A stretch of 64,000 nt of DNA from Bacillota bacterium (GCA_011389985.1 JAABTH010000005.1:62001-126000); one strand, 5' to 3'; positions 31,431 through 40,147 are shown, counted from the first letter of the stretch. The notes: generated by a model not told the origin, from the sequence alone. Translations and numbers: made by a program.

Positions 31431-32834
31431 TCAGGAGTTATTAAGGATATTATTTTTTATAAGTTCAATTCTGTTTTTAAAGTCATGATTCTTGTTTATT
31501 AAGCTGTCAATTTTTTTAAAAGCGTGAAGAACGGTGGTGTGATCACGTCCTCCAAATTCTTCACCTATTTTAGGTAAAGATAAGTCAGTAAGCATGCGGC
31601 ACAAGTACATGGCTGTCTGCCTTGTCATAGCAATTTCCTGTGTTCTTTTTTTTGACATAACATCTTCCGGTTTTAAACTAAAATTATCAGCAGTTTTTTG
31701 AATGATCATTGGCACCGTAATATTTTTCTGACGGGTTACAATAATATCATGCAAAGCAGCTTCTGTAAGTTCCTGGGTAACCGGTGTTTCAGAGAGAGAC
31801 GCATATGCTACAATGCGAATCAACGCTCCTTCAAGCTCGCGTATATTTGTCATTACTTTTTCCGCAATATATTGGATCACTTGATCAGGGATGTCAATTC
31901 CATCTGAAAGCGCCTTTTTTTTCAGGATTGCCGTGCGTGTTTCAAAATCAGGTGGTTGTAGATCTGTTATTAATCCCCACTCAAAACGGGATCGCAAACG
32001 ATCCTCAAGGGTGGGAATTTCCTTTGGGGGGCGATCGCTGGAGATAATAATTTGACGGTTATTATCATGCAGAGCATTAAATGTATGGAAAAATTCTTCC
32101 TGGGTTTGTTCTTTTCCGGCCAAAAACTGAATATCATCAATAAGCAATATATCCATATTCCGATATTTATTTCGGAACTCCAGTGTTTTATTGTCGCGAA
32201 TAGCGTTAATAAATTCATTGGTAAACTTTTCTGAAGAAAAATAGAATACTCTCGAAAAGCCATGGTTTATCAGTGAAAACTGACCGATCGCATGTAATAA
32301 ATGTGTTTTGCCAAGACCAACACCGCCATAAATGAAAAGAGGATTGTATGCTCTTGCGGGGCTTTCAGCTACAGCCAGTGATGCAGCGTGAGAAAGGCGG
32401 TTACATGCACCAACAACAAATGTATCAAAAGTATAGCGTGGATTAAAACTTGATATTAATTTGTTCTTTTTAATATTTTCATCTATTTGATGCTGTTGTT
32501 TTTCATTTTCTGAAATAAAATCATCGTTGAAATTTGATTCATTTTCATCAATCTGTTGTATCAGATCACCCGATTCCTGAAATTCAGAGGCAATAACGAA
32601 GCTAACACGGTGATCAGAAGCTGTAATTTCTTTGAGAGCATCAATAATTTTTTTCCGATATCTGTTTTCAAACCACTCTTTTGTGAAATCATTCGGAACT
32701 TCTATTACAAGGCAGTCATCTTCAAGTGAAACAGGTTTGGTTAGGTTAAACCAGGTTTCAAAGCTTGGTTTGTTTAAGTCCTTACTCAGCTCGGATAGGG
32801 TTAGCTGCCATATTTCATTTAGATGGCTGTTCAT
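31431..32834 (-). CDS. dnaA: Chromosomal replication initiator DnaA
   Basis: A 467-residue initiator. Domain I (about 1-85) begins NEIWQLTLSELSK; an acidic Gln/Asn/Glu-rich domain II linker follows. The AAA+ domain III has Walker A GGVGLGKTH and Walker B LLIDDIQFLAGKEQTQEEF-type sequence (opening LLIDDIQF). Domain IV carries the DnaA-box signature GGRDHTTVLHA near the C-terminus. ATG 32832-32834 behind GGAGGT is preferred to an in-frame start five codons upstream. The promoter region contains DnaA boxes, which fits autoregulation. Confidence 0.97.
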   Translation of the reverse strand: MNSHLNEIWQLTLSELSKDLNKPSFETWFNLTKPVSLEDDCLVIEVPNDFTKEWFENRYRKKIIDALKEITASDHRVSFVIASEFQESGDLIQQIDENESNFNDDFISENEKQQHQIDENIKKNKLISSFNPRYTFDTFVVGACNRLSHAASLAVAESPARAYNPLFIYGGVGLGKTHLLHAIGQFSLINHGFSRVFYFSSEKFTNEFINAIRDNKTLEFRNKYRNMDILLIDDIQFLAGKEQTQEEFFHTFNALHDNNRQIIISSDRPPKEIPTLEDRLRSRFEWGLITDLQPPDFETRTAILKKKALSDGIDIPDQVIQYIAEKVMTNIRELEGALIRIVAYASLSETPVTQELTEAALHDIIVTRQKNITVPMIIQKTADNFSLKPEDVMSKKRTQEIAMTRQTAMYLCRMLTDLSLPKIGEEFGGRDHTTVLHAFKKIDSLINKNHDFKNRIELIKNNILNNS

Positions 32835-32849
32835 ACAAGATACCTCCAT

Positions 32850-33040
32850 AAGTGATCGTGAGAGTAAAGACGATAATAGTTATCAACATTATAAAGAGTT
32901 GTTAACAAAAGGTGTGGATAACTCTTTATTTGCAGAGAAAAAAAGGTTGTCTGTAAAAATATATTAACAGATCCATGGTATAACTGCAAAGATTAGTTTA
33001 AAATATATACACGGGTTAATTACTTAATAAAAAATGGTTT
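32850..33040. other. dnaA-rpmH spacer: candidate oriC segment and dnaA promoter with DnaA boxes
   Basis: Between the divergent dnaA and rpmH genes lie a perfect DnaA box (TTATCCACA on the minus strand, 32913-32921) and a one-mismatch box (TTATCAACA on the plus strand, 32880-32888). They flank a TATAAT (minus strand, 32888-32893) that can be the -10 of dnaA. AT-rich DNA fills the remainder. Gene orientation flips here, as expected at a replication origin. The number of boxes is low compared with B. subtilis, so other weak boxes probably contribute. Confidence 0.7.
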
Positions 33041-33042
33041 TC

Positions 33043-33072
33043 TTGACATGGTTCCTTTTATTACTGTATAAT
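33043..33072 (+). promoter_or_regulatory. Sigma-A promoter of rpmH operon
   Basis: TTGACA (33043-33048) and TATAAT (33067-33072), both perfect, are spaced by 18 bp and sit 35 bp upstream of the rpmH start. Confidence 0.8.
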
Positions 33073-33107
33073 TTTTTTAATTATGCACTTAAAGCGAAGG
33101 GGTAAAA

Positions 33108-33242
33108 ATGAAAAGAACATATCAACCTAAAAAAAGAAAAAGAAAAAGAGTTCATGGATTCATGAAAAGGATGAGCACTCAGGCTGGCAGACAGGTTATC
33201 AGGAGAAGAAGGCAGAAGCTGAGAAAACGAATCAGCGCTTAA
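33108..33242 (+). CDS. rpmH: 50S ribosomal protein L34
   Basis: A 44-residue, very basic protein starting [18 protein letters not shown], the L34 signature, and ending KLRKRISA. The ribosome-binding site is GAAGGGG. It is followed after 7 nt by rnpA, the near-universal neighbour, and is driven by the promoter at 33043-33072. Confidence 0.97.
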   Translation: MKRTYQPKKRKRKRVHGFMKRMSTQAGRQVIRRRRQKLRKRISA

Positions 33243-33249
33243 CTCTGAG

Positions 33250-33588
33250 ATGATCTTAAGCAGGCTAAAAAAAAGCTGGGAATTTAAAAAAGTTTACAGA
33301 AAGGGCAGGACGGTTGTTTCCAGAAGTATCGTCCTTTATTACTGCCCGAACGGATTAAGCTTTAATCGAATTGGCTTTTCCATTAGAAAAAAAGTTGGAA
33401 AAAGTGTAGTGCGAAACAGAATCAGACGTATTTACAGAGAAGCATTTTATCATTTGGAAGAACAGTTGCTGAAGGGTTTTGACTTTATTATTATAGCCAG
33501 AAAACCATCAGCAGGTGTTTCTTTTCATGATGCGGGCAAGGAGCTGTATAATCTTTGCAGGAAAGCACAGCTGCTTTCAAAGAGATAG
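33250..33588 (+). CDS. rnpA: Ribonuclease P protein component
   Basis: A 112-residue basic protein that assists the RNase P RNA in 5' maturation of tRNA. The RNR-type motif is present as [18 protein letters not shown] (near residues 57-74), and the N-terminus [15 protein letters not shown] is typical. The 3' end overlaps the likely yidD start by 34 nt. Confidence 0.95.
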   Translation: MILSRLKKSWEFKKVYRKGRTVVSRSIVLYYCPNGLSFNRIGFSIRKKVGKSVVRNRIRRIYREAFYHLEEQLLKGFDFIIIARKPSAGVSFHDAGKELYNLCRKAQLLSKR

Positions 33589-33818
33589 GTAAAAAAATAG
33601 AATATTATGCGACCAGGATTTGTTTAATAATAATCAGGTTCTACAGATTATTTATATCTCCGTTTAAGCCCCAGGTATGTCGTTTTTATCCATCCTGCTC
33701 TGAATATACATATGAAGCTGTTCAAAGATATGGTATGTTTAAGGGGATGTACATGGGTATAAAAAGAATTATACGATGCCACCCTTTTAATCCGGGTGGT
33801 TATAATCCTGTAGAATAA
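33555..33818 (+). CDS. yidD: Membrane protein insertion efficiency factor YidD
   Basis: An 87-residue protein with the YidD core: a hydrophobic helix with [16 protein letters not shown], then [19 protein letters not shown] and [11 protein letters not shown]. It assists YidC at the inner face of the membrane. No ATG precedes the core; the only plausible start is TTG at 33555 inside rnpA, with AAGGAG about ten bases before it. That adds about 22 residues to the usual N-terminus. It is followed by yidC after 22 nt. Confidence 0.88.
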   Translation: MQESTAAFKEIGKKIEYYATRICLIIIRFYRLFISPFKPQVCRFYPSCSEYTYEAVQRYGMFKGMYMGIKRIIRCHPFNPGGYNPVE

Positions 33819-33840
33819 CCTGCCAGTAGGAGGAAAATAA

Positions 33841-34662
33841 ATGATAGATGCAATAGCCCAATTTTTCGGGGTCGTTATAAGTTTCATATATGAATATGTG
33901 CCAAACTTAGGGTTGGCAATAATTATTATGACTGTCATGGTTAAACTGGTTACCTTTCCATTAAACAACAAGCAGATTCAATCAGCAAAGAGAATGCAGC
34001 AACTGCAGCCGGAAATGAAAAAAATACAGCAAAAATATAAAGATGATAAAGAGAAGCAGAATCAGGCAGTAACTGAATTTATGAAAGAGAATAATATGAA
34101 TCCTCTGGCAGGGTGTCTTCCCCTGTTAGTGCAGTTCCCAATATTAATCGGCATATTTAGGCTTCTGAGAGAAGCAGATAAATTTCTTGACATGAGTGTG
34201 ATTAATCCATATTTGTTTACGTCGGCAGAATTTATAGATTTACTGGCTATACCAAATATAAGTTTTGATAATTTTCTAAGCCAAATCAGTATATATTACA
34301 TATTCCCATTAATTGCAGGCGCTACTACATATATGTATTCCAAAATGTCAATGTCAGCAGACAGCAGCCAAAAAATGATGCTCTACATGATGCCGATTAT
34401 GATTACTGTATTTAGTTTTAGTTTTCCGGTCGGATTGGTAATTTATTGGATTATGAATAACCTGTTTTCGATAGGGCAGCATAAGTTCATAATTAAGATG
34501 GATGATGTTAAAGATGAAAGTAAAGTTGTAGAAGTTGATAAATGTGAAGGTGCTCCAAAGGATAAGGACGAACAAAAAAAAGACGATGATAAAGCAGTTA
34601 ATAAAAAACCTGAACCCAAGGGAACTAAAACAAAAGCAAAAAAGGGGAAAGGTAAAAAATGA
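33841..34662 (+). CDS. yidC: Membrane protein insertase YidC/SpoIIIJ
   Basis: A 273-residue Oxa1-family insertase. Membrane segments are visible at about 22-42, 92-115, 145-170 and 178-215. The hydrophilic hairpin with QPEMKKIQQKYKDD follows the first one. Family motifs include NPLAGCLPLLVQFPILIG and the GLVIYWIMNNLFSIGQ final helix. Unlike many Gram-positive YidC proteins there is no lipobox signal peptide. The C-terminal 50 residues are Lys-rich, which aids ribosome contact. The ribosome-binding site is AGGAGGA. It overlaps jag by four bases. Confidence 0.94.
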   Translation: MIDAIAQFFGVVISFIYEYVPNLGLAIIIMTVMVKLVTFPLNNKQIQSAKRMQQLQPEMKKIQQKYKDDKEKQNQAVTEFMKENNMNPLAGCLPLLVQFPILIGIFRLLREADKFLDMSVINPYLFTSAEFIDLLAIPNISFDNFLSQISIYYIFPLIAGATTYMYSKMSMSADSSQKMMLYMMPIMITVFSFSFPVGLVIYWIMNNLFSIGQHKFIIKMDDVKDESKVVEVDKCEGAPKDKDEQKKDDDKAVNKKPEPKGTKTKAKKGKGKK

Positions 34663-35279
34663 GTGAATATGAAGCAACCGGACGGACTGTAGATGAAGCT
34701 GTTGAAAAAGCGATTACTGAACTTGGCATAAGAAAAGATAATGCTAAGGTAGAAGTCATGGATGAGCCCTCACAGGGCATACTGGGGATTTTGGGCAACA
34801 AAAGCGCAAAAGTCTTAGTAAAACCAATCTTTGAACCGAAAGAATTCCTGGAAAAATATCTAAAAGAGATGCTTGTAAATATGAGTATAGAAGGAAGCAT
34901 CACAGTTGAAATGGATGAAGAAAAGTTAGAAGCTATGATTATGGGTGAAGATGTCGGCGTTTTGATTGGCAGAAGAGGCAAAACATTAAGTGATATGCAG
35001 TACATAGTTAATATAGTAATGAGACGGCAATTTAAAAATTTAAATAAAATGACGGTTATAGATGTTGAAAACTACAGAGCAAGAAGAGAAAAGACCCTTA
35101 TGCAACTGGCCAGAAATGTTGCAAGAAAAGTAAGTCAGGACAGATATGAACAGGCGCTGGAACCGATGACTCCACAGGAAAGAAGAATAATACATATCGC
35201 CCTGCAGGATCATCCGGGCATAAAAACCTATAGTACTGGGCAGGAACCGTACCGAAAAGTAATCATTGCACCAAATTAA
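34659..35279 (+). CDS. jag: RNA-binding protein Jag/KhpB (Jag-N, KH, R3H)
   Basis: A 206-residue RNA-binding protein. The Jag N-terminal domain (about 1-52) has GRTVDEAVEKAITELG, the KH domain contains GVLIGRRGKTLSDMQYI (near 105), and the R3H domain has the RARREKTLMQLA helix (near 140-150). In streptococci and bacilli the protein works with KhpA in cell elongation and division control. It overlaps yidC, the usual pairing, and ends before a strong terminator. Confidence 0.93.
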   Translation: MSEYEATGRTVDEAVEKAITELGIRKDNAKVEVMDEPSQGILGILGNKSAKVLVKPIFEPKEFLEKYLKEMLVNMSIEGSITVEMDEEKLEAMIMGEDVGVLIGRRGKTLSDMQYIVNIVMRRQFKNLNKMTVIDVENYRARREKTLMQLARNVARKVSQDRYEQALEPMTPQERRIIHIALQDHPGIKTYSTGQEPYRKVIIAPN

Positions 35280-35293
35280 ATAACAGTGCGGCG

Positions 35294-35318
35294 CCGCCCC
35301 AGCAAGGGGCGGTTTTTT
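35294..35318 (+). terminator. Rho-independent terminator after jag
   Basis: A 7-bp GC stem (CCGCCCC at 35294-35300, GGGGCGG at 35306-35312) with an AGCAA loop is followed by TTTTTT. It ends the rpmH-rnpA-yidD-yidC-jag transcript. Confidence 0.9.
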
Positions 35319-35353
35319 GTTGTTTTTTTATTATAAGGAAGGGGCTGCAACAG

Positions 35354-36739
35354 ATGTATAGCAACGATACCATTGCTGCAATAAGTACCCCCCTGGGTGA
35401 AGGGGGGATTGGTATTGTAAAATTAAGCGGCAATGAATCTTTCAATATTATAAAAAAAGTATTTAAGTGTAAGGAAAGCGGGAAAAACGACTATCCTCAT
35501 TCAAGATACTTGTATTATGGACATATTACTGATGAGGAGAACAACATTGTTGATGAAGTTTTAACCTCTTTCATGCCGGCTCCAAATACATATACTCGAG
35601 AGAATGTAGTAGAAATTAACTGTCATAGCGGAATCTTTGCATTACGAACCATCTTAAAACTGGTATTGGATTCAGGAGCACGTTTGGCTGAACCGGGTGA
35701 ATTTACAAAAAGAGCTTTCTTAAATGGCAGAATTGATTTAAGCCAGGCTGAAGCTGTAATAAATATTATACGGGCCCGATCTGAAGAAGCGGTACGAACT
35801 GCAGCAAGAGTTATGCGCGGAGAGCTATCTGAAAAAATAGATCATATAAGAAAATTACTAATTGATCTTAGAGCGCCAATAGAAGCTATGTTAGATTATC
35901 CCGAAGAGTTTGATATTGATCAATTTGACGAAAATATTTTACTGGCAGCGTTAAGTAACATCCAAAGTAATATCTGCAATTTACTTAGAGGTGTAGAAAT
36001 TAATAGGGCTTTTCAGGAAGGTGTTAACATTGCCATTATCGGCCGGCCAAATGTAGGAAAATCATCATTACTTAACGCACTTTTAAGACAACAAAAAGCG
36101 ATTGTACACGAAACTCCCGGAACAACTAGAGATTTACTTGAAGGATATATGAATCTTGGGGGCTACCCGTTACGTTTGGTTGACACTGCAGGCATTCAGG
36201 GCACAGAGGATCCGATTGAGCAAGAAGGTATAGCAAGATCAAGAAATGCTGCCAGAGAAGCGAGGCTTATATTGATGGTTGTAGATGGATCAGCTGATTG
36301 GTCGGAATCAGATTTTGCAATTGCAGCTCTAAAAGAAGAATACCAGGGATTGGTTATCATTATTAACAAGGCTGATCTGGAACAAAATATTGATCAAAAT
36401 AAAGTAGCGAAAAGTTATCCCTATGCTTCAGTGGTTAAAACCTCTGCGCTAAGGGGTGAGGGTATAGAAACACTGGAATTGGCAGTTGCAGAACAGCTGG
36501 ACTCAGTACTTGGCTCAGCACCCGAGTGCCCTGTTGTTGTTACTTTGAGGCACGAAGAAGTATTAAAAGAAGCCCTGCAGATTATTGTGGATATTCTGAC
36601 AGCCACTGAGCATATGCCCCTGGAGATATTGAGTACAGAAATGCAACGAGCTTGGATAAAGCTGGGGGAAATAAAGGGAGAAACTATGAATGATGATCTG
36701 CTGGATAGGGTGTTTAGTGAGTTTTGTCTCGGTAAGTAA
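35354..36739 (+). CDS. mnmE: tRNA modification GTPase MnmE
   Basis: A 461-residue GTPase that, with MnmG, modifies U34 of several tRNAs. The N-terminal formyl-THF-binding domain opens DTIAAISTPLGEGGIG, a helical domain follows, and the inserted G domain has GRPNVGKSSLLNALL and DTAGIQGTEDPIE. The C-terminus ends FCLGK, the conserved CxGK-type motif. It is followed directly by rsmG; the partner mnmG, normally in between, is missing here. Confidence 0.95.
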   Translation: MYSNDTIAAISTPLGEGGIGIVKLSGNESFNIIKKVFKCKESGKNDYPHSRYLYYGHITDEENNIVDEVLTSFMPAPNTYTRENVVEINCHSGIFALRTILKLVLDSGARLAEPGEFTKRAFLNGRIDLSQAEAVINIIRARSEEAVRTAARVMRGELSEKIDHIRKLLIDLRAPIEAMLDYPEEFDIDQFDENILLAALSNIQSNICNLLRGVEINRAFQEGVNIAIIGRPNVGKSSLLNALLRQQKAIVHETPGTTRDLLEGYMNLGGYPLRLVDTAGIQGTEDPIEQEGIARSRNAAREARLILMVVDGSADWSESDFAIAALKEEYQGLVIIINKADLEQNIDQNKVAKSYPYASVVKTSALRGEGIETLELAVAEQLDSVLGSAPECPVVVTLRHEEVLKEALQIIVDILTATEHMPLEILSTEMQRAWIKLGEIKGETMNDDLLDRVFSEFCLGK

Positions 36740-36773
36740 AAAATTGAAAAACTATTGAGGGGACGAAAATCTG

Positions 36774-37502
36774 TTGCCAGAGAAATCTCCGCAAGAACTG
36801 ATCAATTATATCATCGAGCAGCTAAAAGTTGAAAGCAGTATGAAAATAAAAGATCAGCTTTTTGAATATGCAAAAATGCTTTATATGGGGCTGAAAAAGC
36901 AAAGATTAACCGGTGAACGGACTATCGAAGGAATAATAGTTAAACAGTTATATGATTCACTTTATCCTTTGACTGTGGTTGAAAATATGAAAAGAAGCCG
37001 CATCCTTGATCTGGGCTCCGGTGGTGGTCTGCCTGGATTGCCTATAAAAATATTGCTGCCGGAAACAGATATGTACCTGATGGATTCCAATAATAGAAAG
37101 ATCCAGTTTTTAAATGAAGTATCCACAACCCTGGGTTTGAAAAAGATTAAACACATTTGTGGCCGCGCTGAAGAGTGGGGGCATGATCATAATCACAGAG
37201 AAAAGTATGATTATGTTACCAGTAAGGCTGTAGCTGAGTTAGCAGTTCTTTCAGAATTGACACTGCCATTTTTAAAGATCGGGGGCAGAGCATTATTATA
37301 CAAGGGACCCCGTTGGCAGGAAGAAGCTGAGTTTGCAAAAACAGCTATTGAATCTTGTGGTGGAGCAACCGATGGAATCTGGCATTATAAATTATTGACC
37401 GGTGAGAAGAGAGTTATCTTTATTATAAGGAAAAATGATATAACCCCTGCCTGTTATCCGCGAGCAGTTGGCAAACCGGCAAAACGACCAATTGGAAGCT
37501 GA
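36774..37502 (+). CDS. rsmG: 16S rRNA (guanine-N7) methyltransferase RsmG
   Basis: A 242-residue SAM-dependent methyltransferase that makes m7G527 in 16S rRNA. The SAM-binding motif ILDLGSGGGLPGLPI lies near residue 80, followed by LMDSNNRKIQFLNEV. The start is TTG at 36774 behind GAGGGG. It lies 34 nt after mnmE. The last 20 residues are Pro/Arg-rich and not conserved. Confidence 0.92.
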   Translation: MPEKSPQELINYIIEQLKVESSMKIKDQLFEYAKMLYMGLKKQRLTGERTIEGIIVKQLYDSLYPLTVVENMKRSRILDLGSGGGLPGLPIKILLPETDMYLMDSNNRKIQFLNEVSTTLGLKKIKHICGRAEEWGHDHNHREKYDYVTSKAVAELAVLSELTLPFLKIGGRALLYKGPRWQEEAEFAKTAIESCGGATDGIWHYKLLTGEKRVIFIIRKNDITPACYPRAVGKPAKRPIGS

Positions 37503-37605
37503 ATGGAAAAATATGGTCACATCAATATTTATGATAACCGGAAGGAAAGCACTAAAGATTGTCTAATAATAGCAGCATAGTATACATAGAAAAGGCGCTG
37601 GTATC

Positions 37606-38472
37606 ATGACAGAAAAAGTAACAGAAGAATTTCCGCTAAACAAAATTGAACCAACCACGGAAAGAGTACTGGCGATAGAAATTAATAAAATCGGGCCAAA
37701 CCCTTTCCAACCAAGAAAAGAGATTGCCGAAGAAAAGATTGAAGAACTGGCTCAGTCGATCAAGGCATGCGGTTTAATCCAGCCAATTGTTGTCAGAAGA
37801 GCTGGTGACGGCTATCAGCTTGTAGTAGGCGAAAGAAGGTACATGGCATGCAAAAAGCTTGGCTGGCAAAAAATTTCGGCTGCAGTGAAGACGCTTACAG
37901 ATAATGATATGGCAACGTTAGCTTTAATAGAAAATTTGCAAAGGGAAAATTTGAATTACCTGGAAGAAGCCATGGGTTATGTAAGCCTGATGAAAAACTT
38001 TAATTTTACACAGGAGATGCTTGCACAACGTCTGGGAAAAAGTCAGTCCACTATTGCCAACAAAATCAGGCTGCTTAAATTGAGTGATCCGGTTCGCAGG
38101 CTTTTGCTCGATCACGGATTAACGGAAAGGCACGCAAGAGCTTTATTGAAGATAGAATCTGAACCGCAGCAGCTTAAGATGATAGACGAAATCAGGGAAA
38201 GAGGACTCACGGTTAGCCAGGCCGAGAAAAGAATTGCCAAAGTTACAGGTAAAAACTTTGTAAAAGAAGGCGGGAAAAAGAAAAAGCCTATAATAAGAGA
38301 TATGAGAATTGTCTTGAATACAATACGTGAAGCGATAAAAATTATGCAACAATCAGGTTTGAATCCAGTTGTTGATGAAACAATAGAAGACGACTACCTG
38401 GAGGTAACGATAAGATTTACAAAAGATATGATTAAGTCGGATTCTGGTAAAAAAATTAAGAAAGAGCAATAA
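37606..38472 (+). CDS. noc: Nucleoid occlusion protein Noc (ParB family), without membrane helix
   Basis: A 288-residue ParB/Noc-family protein. The CTP-binding ParB domain (about 21-115) has NPFQPRKEI and the VVGERRYMACKKLG motif; the helix-turn-helix (about 135-180) follows. At the four positions that set ParB versus Noc specificity it has Gln147, Lys153, Lys158 and Arg175 (Noc Q173/K179/K184/R201), which marks it as Noc rather than ParB. The N-terminus (MTEKVTEEFPLN) is acidic and shows none of the amphipathic membrane-targeting helix of B. subtilis Noc. An in-frame stop upstream and the absence of other start codons rule out a longer form. It protects the nucleoid from division in characterised species. 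Confidence 0.85.
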   Translation: MTEKVTEEFPLNKIEPTTERVLAIEINKIGPNPFQPRKEIAEEKIEELAQSIKACGLIQPIVVRRAGDGYQLVVGERRYMACKKLGWQKISAAVKTLTDNDMATLALIENLQRENLNYLEEAMGYVSLMKNFNFTQEMLAQRLGKSQSTIANKIRLLKLSDPVRRLLLDHGLTERHARALLKIESEPQQLKMIDEIRERGLTVSQAEKRIAKVTGKNFVKEGGKKKKPIIRDMRIVLNTIREAIKIMQQSGLNPVVDETIEDDYLEVTIRFTKDMIKSDSGKKIKKEQ

Positions 38473-38511
38473 AAATACTGAACTGCTGCTTAAGATCAAG
38501 GGAGAACATAC

Positions 38512-39270
38512 ATGGCGCAAATAATTGCAGTTGCTAATCAAAAGGGTGGTGTCGGAAAAACCACAACGGCAATCAATCTTGGTGCTGCTTTAGCTAAACT
38601 TGGAAAGAAAATACTGCTGATCGATATAGATCCTCAGGGAAATGCTACCAGCGGTCTTGGATTGTCTAAGAAAGAAATTCAAAAATGTATTTATAATATA
38701 TTAGTGGATGAGCTGAATATAGCGGACATTGTAATTTCAACAAAATGGCCAAACCTTGACATAGTTCCGGCCTCTATACAGTTGGCAGGCGCAGAAATAG
38801 AGTTGGTCTCAATGGTATCAAGGGAAGAAAAACTTAAAAAAGCGTTAATTCCGGTTAAAGAGGATTATGACTATGTATTCATCGATTGTCCACCATCTCT
38901 GGGATTGCTCACCCTAAATGCACTCAATGCCTCCCATGGAATATTAATACCTATTCAGTGCGAATATTACGCCTTAGAGGGGCTTGGACAGCTGATGAAT
39001 ACAATATCACTGGTAAGAAAGCATCTTAATGAAAACCTTCGCATAGAGGGTGTAGTTCTTACTATGTATGATGTTCGTACAAACCTTTCAGAGCAGGTGG
39101 CAGAAGAAGTGCGCAACTACTTTAAGCAGTACGTATACAATACTGTAATACCACGCAACGTCAGGCTGAGTGAAGCTCCAAGCTACGGGCAGCATATTCT
39201 TGAGTACGATCCGAAAAGCAAGGGCGCTGAGTTGTATCTAACTCTGGCAGGGGAGGTTATTGAACGATGA
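38512..39270 (+). CDS. soj: Chromosome-partitioning ATPase Soj/ParA
   Basis: A 252-residue Walker-type ATPase with the deviant Walker A KGGVGKTTTAINLG near the N-terminus, Walker A' region DIDPQGNATSGLG and FIDCPPSLG. The small size and lack of an N-terminal DNA-binding domain place it with chromosomal Soj. It acts with Spo0J in origin segregation and DnaA control. Its stop overlaps the spo0J start by four bases. Confidence 0.95.
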   Translation: MAQIIAVANQKGGVGKTTTAINLGAALAKLGKKILLIDIDPQGNATSGLGLSKKEIQKCIYNILVDELNIADIVISTKWPNLDIVPASIQLAGAEIELVSMVSREEKLKKALIPVKEDYDYVFIDCPPSLGLLTLNALNASHGILIPIQCEYYALEGLGQLMNTISLVRKHLNENLRIEGVVLTMYDVRTNLSEQVAEEVRNYFKQYVYNTVIPRNVRLSEAPSYGQHILEYDPKSKGAELYLTLAGEVIER

Positions 39271-40130
39271 GTGAAAAAAGGCGATTGGGCAAAGGCTTGG
39301 GTGCACTTATTCCTGAGGTATTAGCAGGAACTGGTGAAACCAGTGATGTAGAACTTGATAGAATTAAACCTAACCCCTACCAGCCAAGGCAACAGTTCGA
39401 TGAGCAGAAATTGCAGGGACTTGCCGAATCGATTAAAGAGCATGGAGTGCTGCAGGCAGTTGTTTTGTCACCATCTGGTGAAGAAGGGTCATACTATCTT
39501 GTAGCCGGAGAGCGGCGTTGTAGGGCAGCAAAGATGGCAGGACTTAACAGAGTTCCTGCTGTTGTTAAATCTTATGACAGCAAAGCGATGCTGGAAATTG
39601 CGCTAATTGAGAACTTGCAGAGAGAAAATTTAAATCCGATTGAAGAAGCGCGAGCTTACCAGAGACTCATGAAAGAATTCAGCTATACCCAGGAAGAACT
39701 GGCAAGAAGGCTAGGTCGCAGCAGGCCATCTGTAGCAAATTGTATTCGGCTGCTTTCGCTTTCGCCGCCTGTAATCGAAGCTCTGGAAAAAGGTGAAATA
39801 ACTTCCGGGCAAGCAAGACCTCTTTTATCAATTAGTGATCCTGCTATACAGCAGGAGGCTGCAGAAAGAATTATATCTGAGGGACTAACATCTAGAGATG
39901 CAGAAAAGATGGCCACACAATTAGTTGATAAAAAAAACAGGGGCGTTAAGACAGATCCACACAGAGAAGAGGATCCGATCCAGGCAGAACTTCAATTGCA
40001 AATACAGAGAGTATTAGGGACAAAGGTCAAAATTAAATCCGGCAAAAATGGCGGAACAATCGAGATATATTACTACGGTGAAGAAGACCTTGAGCGTTTG
40101 GTGTCAAAATTACTGCCGGAAGGCATATAA
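39267..40130 (+). CDS. spo0J: Chromosome-partitioning protein Spo0J/ParB
   Basis: A 287-residue ParB clamp. The N-terminal LGKGLGALIP peptide stimulates Soj ATPase. The CTPase/ParB domain contains NPYQPRQQF and AGERRCRAAKMAG, and the helix-turn-helix TQEELARRLGRSRPSVAN. The specificity positions are Arg153, Cys159, Ser164 and Gly181, of which Arg and Gly are ParB-like. The C-terminal dimer domain follows. Two perfect parS sites lie 18 and 74 bp after the stop. A 15-bp tandem duplication spans the stop codon. Confidence 0.96.
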   Translation: MSEKRRLGKGLGALIPEVLAGTGETSDVELDRIKPNPYQPRQQFDEQKLQGLAESIKEHGVLQAVVLSPSGEEGSYYLVAGERRCRAAKMAGLNRVPAVVKSYDSKAMLEIALIENLQRENLNPIEEARAYQRLMKEFSYTQEELARRLGRSRPSVANCIRLLSLSPPVIEALEKGEITSGQARPLLSISDPAIQQEAAERIISEGLTSRDAEKMATQLVDKKNRGVKTDPHREEDPIQAELQLQIQRVLGTKVKIKSGKNGGTIEIYYYGEEDLERLVSKLLPEGI

Positions 40131-40145
40131 CCGGAAGGCATATAA
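40116..40145. repeat. 15-bp perfect tandem duplication across the spo0J stop
   Basis: CCGGAAGGCATATAA occurs twice head to tail (40116-40130 and 40131-40145). The first copy encodes the last residues and stop of Spo0J; the second is non-coding and runs up to the first parS site. Confidence 0.9.
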
Positions 40146-40147
40146 AA

